Positions 25,284 to 32,067 of a stretch of DNA of 47,656 nucleotides are shown here, in pieces (positions within the stretch are counted from its first letter, which is position 1; every line of letters begins with the position of its first letter). Source of the DNA: CAKVOD01 sp964606505 (GTDB lineage: Bacteria; Bacillota; Clostridia; Christensenellales; UBA1242); the NCBI GenBank assembly GCA_964606505.1, contig CAZSGM010000009.1, forward strand, positions 1-47,656, in the 5' to 3' direction. Under the pieces are notes generated by a model. The model ran no database searches and was not told the DNA's origin. It was given only the letters and a program-made list of their open reading frames with translations. The position numbers were made by a program, and so were the translations under genes.

Positions 25284-27098
25284 ATGAATAGCGAAATAAT
25301 GAAAAGGATAAAAGAAAAACTGCACAAGTTGCCACTAACTAGCGGCGTTTATTTAATGAAAGACATTGACGGACACATAATTTATGTCGGCAAGGCGAAA
25401 AACCTAAAGCGCAGAGTTAGTTCGTATTTTTTGAACACCGAAAAAACGATAAAAACAGATAATTTGGTTGCAAACATTTATGATTTTGACTACATTCTAA
25501 CACCGACCGAACTTGACGCGCTTGCGCTTGAAAGCACGTTAATTAAAAAGCACCAGCCCTTTTACAATATCCTGCTCAAAGACGGCAAGGCGTACCCGTA
25601 CATTCGCATTAATGTTAAAGAGGACTTTCCCACCGTTGAAATTGTGCGCAAAGTTAAAAAGGACGGCGCAAAATATTTTGGTCCCTACTTTGCGGGCATT
25701 AGCGCTACTGAATTATTAAAAACCATTCATCTAGCTTTTCCTTTGCGACAATGCAAACTTAATATGAAAGGAAAAGCGCGCCGCGAATGCTTAAACTACT
25801 CACTCGGGCTTTGCCTTGCGCCCTGCACTAACAAAGTTACGCGCGAAGAATACCACAAAATTGTTGACGACTGCATAGAGTTTTTGAAAGGCAAAGACAG
25901 CAAAGTTGAAGAGATTTTGACCGAAAAAATGCAAAAAGCGAGTGAAATGGAGCAATTTGAAAACGCAATTTTATTCCGCGACCGCCTGCAGATGGTTACG
26001 AAACTCAAAAGTAAGGTTATTATGCAACTCAGTTCGTCCGACGAATTTGACGCGATTAGTTTTGTAACAAACGGCGAAAACTCCGCCATCGCAATCTCCG
26101 TCATCCGCGGCGGCAAAATGGTTGGCTGCGAAACACACACAATTTTTGACCACAACCTTTCCGAAAGCGAGGCAATCACAAGTTTTGCGGTGCAGTACTA
26201 CTCAATGAACGGGTATGTTCCGCCGCAAATACTTGTTCCTGAAAAATTTGAGGACGTCGCACTTTTACAAGAGTATGCAACAAACCTTTGCGGACACAAA
26301 GTTGAAGTTGTGCAGCCGCAAATTGGCGCAAAGGCGCAGATTTTGAAAAACAACTGGCAAAACGCGTACGAGCACCTTGAAAAACAAGTTGACAAGGACA
26401 AATACTTGCGCGACTTCACTTATGGGGCGTGTGAACAACTTAAAGACAAACTCTCGCTCTCAAAATTCCCTCACAAAATCGAGGGTTACGATATTTCAAA
26501 CATCAGTGGCACAAACAAAGTCGCAAGTATGGTTGTTTTTATTGACGGGCAGCCAAACAAGAAACTTTACCGCAAGTTTATCATTAAGACGGTTGAGGGC
26601 GCGGACGACTTTGCGTCAATGGAAGAGGTTTTGCGACGCCGCTTTAAGGACGCTTTTACAAAAGACGACGAGAGTTTTGCGACGCTCCCAGACCTCATTG
26701 TTGTGGATGGTGGTAAGGGACAGTTGAGTTCGGCGGTTAAAATTATGGACGAGTTCGGGCTCACGCTTGATATTGTTTCGCTCGCAAAGCAGGAAGAGGA
26801 AGTTTTTAAGCGCGACGAAAGCGAACCACACAGGCTGCCGCGCTCGAGTTTTGCGTTAAGACTACTGCAACGCGTGCGCGACGAGAGCCACCGTTTTGCA
26901 ATCACTTTTCACCGCAACAAACGCCAAAAAATTACCAGCGTACTCCAAAACATTGACACCGTCGGCGCAAAAACCGCCCGAGAACTGCTTCGCCACTTCA
27001 AGAGCCTCGACAACATCGCGAACGCGCGTCTTGAGGAACTTCAGCAGGTTGTGCGCAAAGACCAAGCGACCGCAATTTACAACGCCTACCACTCATAA
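25284..27098 (+). CDS. uvrC: Excinuclease ABC subunit C
   Basis: UvrC makes both incisions around lesions bound by UvrA/UvrB in nucleotide excision repair. The 604-aa length is typical. Residues 14-90 hold the GIY-YIG nuclease (SGVYLMKDIDGHIIYVGKAKNLKRR). The UVR motif that binds UvrB is near residues 205-240 (MEQFENAILFRDRLQ). The C-terminal RNase H-like nuclease has GYDISNISGT and LIVVDGGKGQL, supplying the aspartates, and two helix-hairpin-helix motifs follow from about residue 550. The ribosome site AAGGA is about 8 nt before the ATG. It has its own promoter and a hairpin terminator, and no uvrA or uvrB nearby. Confidence 0.97.
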   Translation: MNSEIMKRIKEKLHKLPLTSGVYLMKDIDGHIIYVGKAKNLKRRVSSYFLNTEKTIKTDNLVANIYDFDYILTPTELDALALESTLIKKHQPFYNILLKDGKAYPYIRINVKEDFPTVEIVRKVKKDGAKYFGPYFAGISATELLKTIHLAFPLRQCKLNMKGKARRECLNYSLGLCLAPCTNKVTREEYHKIVDDCIEFLKGKDSKVEEILTEKMQKASEMEQFENAILFRDRLQMVTKLKSKVIMQLSSSDEFDAISFVTNGENSAIAISVIRGGKMVGCETHTIFDHNLSESEAITSFAVQYYSMNGYVPPQILVPEKFEDVALLQEYATNLCGHKVEVVQPQIGAKAQILKNNWQNAYEHLEKQVDKDKYLRDFTYGACEQLKDKLSLSKFPHKIEGYDISNISGTNKVASMVVFIDGQPNKKLYRKFIIKTVEGADDFASMEEVLRRRFKDAFTKDDESFATLPDLIVVDGGKGQLSSAVKIMDEFGLTLDIVSLAKQEEEVFKRDESEPHRLPRSSFALRLLQRVRDESHRFAITFHRNKRQKITSVLQNIDTVGAKTARELLRHFKSLDNIANARLEELQQVVRKDQATAIYNAYHS

Positions 27099-27151
27099 CA
27101 CCCCGCTGCAACAAAAAATAACAATATACCCCACAATGTTTATTGCGCAAT

Positions 27152-27204
27152 AAAAAAAACAAAGCAACAATAATAGGATTATCCTAAAGGTTACTTTGTT
27201 TTTT
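27152..27204. terminator. Bidirectional terminator between uvrC and the Ig-like lipoprotein
   Basis: An outer 11-bp A/T-rich stem (AAAAAACAAAG / CTTTGTTTTTT) encloses an inner AGGA/TCCT hairpin. T-runs on both strands suit the two converging genes. Confidence 0.7.
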
Positions 27205-27402
27205 ATTTATCTCAATTGCACTTCAATTGGGTTAATTGCATTTGCAATTTAGCTTAATTGTTTTCCTATTTTTACGATTGTTTTTAGTTTTGTCAAATCA
27301 CTTTAAGCCGTGCTAATTATTTTTAGTTGCGATTAATATTTAAAGTTGAAATTAATCGTTTTAAATTGCGCTTTTAAATTGAATTTAGTCCTTCATCCGA
27401 AA
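27205..27402. repeat. A/T-rich tract with AATTG/TTAAT word repeats
   Basis: Between the terminator and the lipoprotein stop, words such as CAATTGGGTTAATTGCA and TTAAATTG recur irregularly, similar in style to the other degenerate A/T tracts. I see no gene. Confidence 0.3.
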
Positions 27403-28242
27403 TCATTCGCCTTCGCTTAAGGTAGTTTCAAGCGTTGTAACCGTAATTGTTGTTGGCTCAGACGCCAATTTGTAGTCGTCGCGCGCCATTCTCACGCTAA
27501 TTGTGTACGCCGTGTTCGCCTCAAGTTCGTCAAAAACATTACTCGTTGTCCAATCTCCGTTGCCAATTTTATATTCAGCGCCCGTAATCGGTTCAATTGT
27601 AATGCTGCTTTCGGTTTTAGTCGCGTGAATATCGCTCGCGCTAATCGCCGCTTGTGAACACAAAACTTGAATATTTGGGATTGTTATAGCCTCGCTTTGC
27701 TCGAAAAGGTCGCTTTCTTTAAAACGGACAGACAGGTCGTAAGTCATCCCATTTGTAAGCGCGCCAAAAACGTTGCCATCCTGCCAAGCCCCTGCGCCAA
27801 GTTTGTACTCTGCGCCGTCAATCGGTTGCACGAAAATTTGGCTATCAAGCGCGGTATAATGTACACTTGAAATACTAGGCGCCGACGCCACACGCTTTGA
27901 AACCGTTATGTTAACGCTAACTTCCTTGCCCTTGTAACTAAAGGTAACCTTTGTATGCTCCGTTCTCAAACTTACCATATATAGGTCGTAGGTATAACCA
28001 TCTTCCCCCGTCGCATCAAAGTGTACTAACTCCTTGTCGCCGTTCCCGTAAGTCGCCGTAATCGCCAACCCCGCCGTGTCAAAGTAATCGCCCGCATAAT
28101 ACGCAGTTTTAATCGGGTCGCCCGTAATTTTTAGTTCGCTAACTTTCCCCGCGCCGCAGCCCGCAAACCCAAGCGTCGTTGCCACAACAAGCACAAATGC
28201 AAGCGTCGCAAACAACATTTCCTTTATTAACTGTTTACTCAT
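27403..28242 (-). CDS. Lipoprotein with Ig-like (Big_3-type) domain and a duplicated module
   Basis: This 279-aa protein starts MSKQLIKEM, with a hydrophobic segment and lipobox GFAGC (Cys about residue 29), so it is surface lipid-anchored. Residues about 33-110 resemble a bacterial Ig-like group 3 domain (ITGDPIKTAYYAGDYFDTAG then YKGKEVSVNITV). Two related modules follow, sharing the pattern IxPIxGAEYKxGxGxW and then NVF and TYxxSVR, ending in Thr-rich strands. Such modules mark cell-surface proteins; ligand unknown. I chose the ATG at 28242, because GGAG lies 6 nt upstream; a frame extension to 28458 would need a TTG start and lacks a ribosome site. The promoter is at 28492-28520. Confidence 0.75.
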   Translation of the reverse strand: MSKQLIKEMLFATLAFVLVVATTLGFAGCGAGKVSELKITGDPIKTAYYAGDYFDTAGLAITATYGNGDKELVHFDATGEDGYTYDLYMVSLRTEHTKVTFSYKGKEVSVNITVSKRVASAPSISSVHYTALDSQIFVQPIDGAEYKLGAGAWQDGNVFGALTNGMTYDLSVRFKESDLFEQSEAITIPNIQVLCSQAAISASDIHATKTESSITIEPITGAEYKIGNGDWTTSNVFDELEANTAYTISVRMARDDYKLASEPTTITVTTLETTLSEGE

Positions 28243-28491
28243 TTTTTTCTCCATATTTTTTGTTTTTTGCCAAAAACAAGCATTCGCGCCAACCCTGTCC
28301 GCGCCCGCGCACATATCCACAGCCGCGCGCCCGCACACAAACGCCACAACTTGCAAAACGCCACCCGCGCTTGCAAACTTTTTTAATAAACGCGCGTTTC
28401 GTTCACAGTCGCCAATCGCCCGCCGAAAGCACGCTAATGAAGTTGTGCGACAGAGCAAACGGGCGCAAGTGCCACTTGTTTTGTTTTTAAT

Positions 28492-28520
28492 ATTATAATA
28501 TGGTAAACCTTTTTTGTCAA
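28492..28520 (-). promoter_or_regulatory. Perfect consensus promoter of the Ig-like lipoprotein
   Basis: TTGACA, 17 nt, TATAAT on the minus strand. The predicted start near 28485 gives a GC-rich leader of about 240 nt, unusually long, without a recognised riboswitch. Confidence 0.87.
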
Positions 28521-28533
28521 ACGTTTTGGCGGC

Positions 28534-28571
28534 AAAAAAAAGAAAACCCGCGAGGTTGCCCCGCGGATTTT
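28534..28571 (-). terminator. Terminator after the ArsR/small membrane protein pair
   Basis: A GC-rich hairpin (CCGCG...CGCGG outer stem with GG/CC inner pairs) is followed by TTTTC and a long T-run on the minus strand. Confidence 0.8.
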
Positions 28572-28581
28572 TTCACTTAAG

Positions 28582-28764
28582 TTACACAAAATTACTTGAA
28601 AACAAACTGTTTTGCCCGCAGCGGCTGGTCGTGTTAACCCCGTAAGCCCCGAGTGCCAACAAAAGCAGCAAAATAAAGTTTGTGTTCGTAAACAAATCAA
28701 CATTGTTATTTGTAACAAATATTGAAAGGAATATCGCAAGTAAAATCAAAATTTGATAGTCCAT
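28582..28764 (-). CDS. 60-aa small two-helix membrane protein
   Basis: The ATG at 28764 has a strong GGAGG 7 nt upstream, which selects it over an ATG four codons earlier. The protein (MDYQILILLAIFLSIFV...) has two hydrophobic segments, about residues 3-20 and 32-46, separated by a polar NNNVDLFTNTN turn, then a polar tail with one Cys. It lies 49 nt downstream of an ArsR-type regulator on the same strand and is followed at once by a terminator, so the two probably form an operon. No family is recognised; a regulated transport or sensing accessory is only a guess. Confidence 0.65.
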   Translation of the reverse strand: MDYQILILLAIFLSIFVTNNNVDLFTNTNFILLLLLALGAYGVNTTSRCGQNSLFSSNFV

Positions 28765-28813
28765 AAAAGCCTCCACGATTTTACATTATATATGCGTACC
28801 TTCCCAAAAGTGT

Positions 28814-29161
28814 TCACTGCAACAAATGCTCAATCCCCGAAAGCATAAGGTCGTTAATTATGTAATTGGCAGCACTGTACAAAATTATTTTTCCCTCCCG
28901 ACGCGAGTTGACGAGGCGCTGATTTTTTAGCAACTTTAACTGATGCGAAAGCGTGGTTTGGTTAATACCCAATATGTTTGATAGGTCGCTGACGCACATT
29001 TCCGAAAGCGCAAGCGCGGAAAGTATCCTTATGCGCGAAGTGTCGGAGAAAATCGCGAAGAAATCCGCCAGTTGCTCAAGAATGTTGCCCTCGGGCAAGT
29101 AACTGTCAAGGTCGTTGACTGTCTGCTCGTCGGCTTTCAAAAGTTTAAACTGAACTTCCAT
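28814..29161 (-). CDS. ArsR/SmtB-family transcriptional regulator
   Basis: This 115-aa winged-helix repressor type contains LADFFAIFSDTSRIRILSAL, the family's first helices, then SEMCVSDLSNILGINQTTLSHQLKLLKNQ as the helix-turn-helix. The metal-binding motif ELCVCD of many family members appears here as EMCVSD, keeping one Cys but losing the second, so metal sensing at that site is doubtful. AAGGAGG precedes the ATG. The promoter at 29181-29208 would give a leader of only about 13 nt. An inverted repeat TTTTTGTC-N7-GACAAAAA at 29246-29268 lies upstream and could be bound. It heads an operon with a 60-aa membrane protein. Confidence 0.88.
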   Translation of the reverse strand: MEVQFKLLKADEQTVNDLDSYLPEGNILEQLADFFAIFSDTSRIRILSALALSEMCVSDLSNILGINQTTLSHQLKLLKNQRLVNSRREGKIILYSAANYIINDLMLSGIEHLLQ

Positions 29162-29180
29162 TTAAACCTCCTTTTGCACT

Positions 29181-29208
29181 ATTTTACACCCAAAATGCCG
29201 CCTGCCAA
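29181..29208 (-). promoter_or_regulatory. Likely promoter of the arsR-type gene
   Basis: TTGGCA, 16 nt, TAAAAT on the minus strand. Confidence 0.55.
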
Positions 29209-29245
29209 ACCCTTTCACCTGTAAAATTTTGCAGATAACGCCCCA

Positions 29246-29268
29246 TTTTTGTCGCATTTTGACAAAAA
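29246..29268. promoter_or_regulatory. Inverted repeat upstream of the arsR-type promoter
   Basis: Two perfect 8-nt arms TTTTTGTC and GACAAAAA are separated by 7 nt. It is about 40 nt upstream of the -35 box. It could be an autoregulatory operator, but no such binding is shown. Confidence 0.35.
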
Positions 29269-29645
29269 CCACCCGCAACACCCGCGCCTACAAGGCACTA
29301 CACGAAAAACACTACACAAACTCCTACAGCTCAACTACCCGCTCGTATAAATACCTGCATACACAACTCAGTACATAGACGCGCGCCGCCAACACTCACG
29401 CGCAAAGTTCCCTATGCGCGCCCCATACATAGCCGCCGCAAACAGCAAATTAAACAAAGCTGCCGCGCGCCCAACCACATGCAAGGGGTACGCAAGCGCG
29501 CGCAATCAATCACTCAATCACTCAATCACTCAATAAATCGGGCGCGCGCACATAAAAAACAAATACAAAAAAACCACTGCGCAAAAAACTACGCAGCCAA
29601 AAGAAAGCCGCCGCGCACGCGTTTTACGAATAATTACGCCGCTTT
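29269..29645. other. Intergenic stretch with 8-nt tandem repeats
   Basis: This 377-nt stretch has no supported gene. AATCACTC occurs three times in tandem at 29508-29531, with an AATC before and a degenerate copy after. GCGCGC words are frequent. An inverted repeat TTTTACG...CGTAAAA (about 29621-29652) lies just before the AI-2E-type gene. Confidence 0.4.
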
Positions 29646-29661
29646 TGCGTAAAATATTTTT

Positions 29662-30918
29662 ATGAACAAACGCATTATTTATCAAAAAACCTCCACGTGC
29701 GCCCCACAAAACGCCCTGCGCAGGAAGTTTTGGGCAACGCTGCTGCTTTTATCACTCGCAATAATTGTCGCGCTACTGCTGTTGCCACCCGCAAAACAAA
29801 TGTTGTCGGCACTTTTAACGGGACTTATGCCGATTTACATCGGCGCGTTTATTGTTTACCTATTAAAAGAGCCGCGCAAATGGCTCGCTAACAAAGTTTT
29901 TAAGCCGCTATTCAAGGGCGCGAAAAACCCACAAAGGGCGCGTATGACGCTCGCGCTACTCGTCGTGTTCTTGTTGTTTATCGCACTGCTCGTCGGGATT
30001 TTTATGCTATTTATTCCAAAGTTTTTGTCAATTATCGAAAACATTATCTCAAACGCCGACGCCTACACCGAAAAAATAAAAACCGAACTCGTCAGTTTTC
30101 TTTCCAATATCCCCTACTTTGACAAAATTAACATTGACAGTTTCATCGACAACGCGCTCAATGACCTCGTGAACTCACTCAAGGAGTTGGCGCCACAACT
30201 TGCGCAACTGCTCGCGGGTTTTGCAAGCGATTTGCTCGAGTTTATCGGTATGCTTGTAATTGCAATGTTTTTTAGTTTTCTTTTCCTGCTAAACATAGAC
30301 AAGTACAAACGCGCAATAAGCGGTTATGCTAAAAAGCGGCTGCGCCCCACAAAATACCGTAAGTTTGCCAACTTCGTCAGAAATTCCGACCGCATTTTGA
30401 TTGACTACGGCTTTAGCAAACTAATTGAGGGCATCATTATCTTCGGCAGCGTTTGCGTGGGACTGCTGGCTTGCGGCGCGCCAATGACGATTGAACTTGC
30501 GCTGCTTATGGCAATACTGAATGTTATTCCTTATATTGGCCCAATTATCGCGCTTGTCCCGATTATCCTTTTCTCGCTTGTTTTGGCAAGCGCAAACGTC
30601 GCGCTCATTTCCGCGATTGTTTCGATAAGTATCGTAATTATTGTTACAAGTTTCATTACGCCAATGATTGTTGGGCAAAAAATCAAAATTGACACGCTGA
30701 CAGTTATTTTGTCGCTCACGATTGGCGGTGCGTTGTTTGGAACGCTCGGGCTGATACTCGCGCCACCGATTGCCGCAATTATTATGAAACCCTTTTTCTC
30801 TCCCAGCGCGCAAAGCGGCAAACCTGCATATTTTAGTAAAACCACCAACTTTGACAAGCCCGCAAACTTTAAAAACACAAACTTTAACAAAGGTACACGT
30901 CTTAACAAAAAAGGTTAA
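29662..30918 (+). CDS. AI-2E family (PerM-like) membrane transporter
   Basis: This 418-aa protein matches the AI-2E/PerM family: two helices at the N-terminus (about 25-45, 52-70), one at about 92-120, a soluble stretch of amphipathic helices (about 125-190), then a helix near 195-215, and the long C-terminal membrane block with IEGIIIFGSVCVG, LALLMAILNVIPYIGPIIALVPII and the closing GGALFGTLGLILAPPIAAII. Family members export small molecules or act as sodium/proton antiporters; the substrate here is unknown. The last 40 residues are a polar tail. No ribosome site precedes the ATG, and TAAAAT lies about 10 nt upstream, so the message may be leaderless. A strong terminator follows 9 nt after the stop. 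Confidence 0.9.
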   Translation: MNKRIIYQKTSTCAPQNALRRKFWATLLLLSLAIIVALLLLPPAKQMLSALLTGLMPIYIGAFIVYLLKEPRKWLANKVFKPLFKGAKNPQRARMTLALLVVFLLFIALLVGIFMLFIPKFLSIIENIISNADAYTEKIKTELVSFLSNIPYFDKINIDSFIDNALNDLVNSLKELAPQLAQLLAGFASDLLEFIGMLVIAMFFSFLFLLNIDKYKRAISGYAKKRLRPTKYRKFANFVRNSDRILIDYGFSKLIEGIIIFGSVCVGLLACGAPMTIELALLMAILNVIPYIGPIIALVPIILFSLVLASANVALISAIVSISIVIIVTSFITPMIVGQKIKIDTLTVILSLTIGGALFGTLGLILAPPIAAIIMKPFFSPSAQSGKPAYFSKTTNFDKPANFKNTNFNKGTRLNKKG

Positions 30919-30926
30919 CCTATTAA

Positions 30927-30966
30927 AAAAACTAGGCAATTCAAATTCTTGAATTGCCTAGTTTTT
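30927..30966. terminator. Strong bidirectional terminator, 18-bp stem
   Basis: Arms AAAAACTAGGCAATTCAA and its exact complement surround a 4-nt loop, with T-runs on both strands. It serves the converging AI-2E-type gene and DUF5685 gene. Its stem core recurs at 34946-34985 and 44162-44198. Confidence 0.9.
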
Positions 30967-30999
30967 ATTTTCTTAACCTTATTATCCTTTATTTATCAA

Positions 31000-31842
31000 T
31001 TAATCAACTTTGCGCGCGTTTAAAAAGGTTTTATCTAGCCCGAAAGTGAAAAGGTTGTCAAAAATCGGGTTGGGCTCCTCCCCTTTTATTTCGTCGTAAG
31101 CGCTAACAAGTTTTGTTTTGACCTCGTCGTAAATCGCGTTGAGTTCGTCGCACTTGTTGAGTAAAAACTCTTTTTTAGTATTAAATACCCCCAAATGAGC
31201 GTTAAGAGCGTTAAAACGCTTCTTCTTGGCGTCGCTTTCGTAGTCGTCCACCGCGTCCATTAGGTAAATAAACCTGCCGAGTTCAAAAAATAGTTGCTCA
31301 AGGTCGGGCGCGCCGCAGTTTCGCGCCATACTCGCCAAAATTTCGCCCGAAATTGACATTAGTTTTTGCAGCGAGTCGCCGCCCGCGCGTTCGCATTCTT
31401 GCGTTTGCAACAGACATTTCTCAAGGTCGTCCTTAAATTGCGGCAGAATTTGCATTGCCTTGCCCGCAGTTTTACGGTAAAAACTCTTGAGCATACGTTT
31501 TGTGGTGCTCTTTTTTTCGTCTTTGCAGTCGTCTAAAATTTTGAAGTAGGAAATCAAAACGGTTGCGCTGGCGATTTTTTTTGTTACATCCGCGTCAAGG
31601 TAGGCAATGTTTCGCTTGCTAAACGGGTGCAGAAAACAACGCTTGCGCTGCAGGTCAATCTCGCAGTTGCCCGCGCTGACTATCAACATATACGCGTAAG
31701 CGCAGTCCATATTTGTGAACGCGCGCGCAAAATTCCCAAATGTCGACTTTAACGCCATACACAACCCACAGTAAAACGACCCCACCAAGTCGCGCTCCTG
31801 CGCCGTCAGTTTTTCTTCATCACACGAAACATATCCAAACAT
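31000..31842 (-). CDS. DUF5685 family protein
   Basis: This 280-aa, mostly helical protein starts MFGYVSCDEEKLTAQ and has FYCGLCMALKSTFG, which mark the DUF5685 family of Firmicutes. No function is established. Two Asp-rich stretches stand out: LDDCKDEKK (about residue 104) and DAVDDYESDAKKKRFN (about residue 200), each in a helix, which recalls paired metal-binding motifs of isoprenoid-synthase folds; this is only a resemblance. Cysteines FYCGLC and CEIDLQRKRC are also typical of the family. I chose the ATG at 31842 because other members begin MFGY and GGTGAG lies just upstream. It converges on the AI-2E-type gene. Confidence 0.75.
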   Translation of the reverse strand: MFGYVSCDEEKLTAQERDLVGSFYCGLCMALKSTFGNFARAFTNMDCAYAYMLIVSAGNCEIDLQRKRCFLHPFSKRNIAYLDADVTKKIASATVLISYFKILDDCKDEKKSTTKRMLKSFYRKTAGKAMQILPQFKDDLEKCLLQTQECERAGGDSLQKLMSISGEILASMARNCGAPDLEQLFFELGRFIYLMDAVDDYESDAKKKRFNALNAHLGVFNTKKEFLLNKCDELNAIYDEVKTKLVSAYDEIKGEEPNPIFDNLFTFGLDKTFLNARKVD

Positions 31843-32019
31843 TTTCTCACCCATTTTTTAGTGCTTAATTCGCCAATTTCGCATTAAAATCAAGAAAATA
31901 TAGCAAAATTTAAAGCAAAACATTAATCTTTAAATAAAAAATTACAGCATAACCAATTTTGATAAGCAATTAAAAGCCTACCCCGTTGCAATCCCCTTGC
32001 AACAATAGATTATACTGTA

Positions 32020-32047
32020 ATTATAACATACATTTCTTAAATTACAA
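32020..32047 (-). promoter_or_regulatory. Possible promoter of the DUF5685 gene
   Basis: TTGTAA, 16 nt, TATAAT on the minus strand. A second TATAAT occurs just downstream. A GTTGCAA/TTGCAAC hairpin (31985-32003) lies in the leader. Confidence 0.45.
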
Positions 32048-32067
32048 AACTAAAATAACAAATTTCC

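Noticed and set aside
28243..28458. N-terminal extension of the Ig-like lipoprotein to 28458
   Set aside because: It needs a TTG start without a ribosome site and would place 72 residues before a normal lipoprotein signal; the ATG at 28242 has GGAG correctly spaced.
29209..29645. Small RNA gene in the arsR-AI-2E spacer
   Set aside because: The octamer repeats and one inverted repeat are visible, but there is no promoter-hairpin-T-run arrangement that would support an RNA gene.
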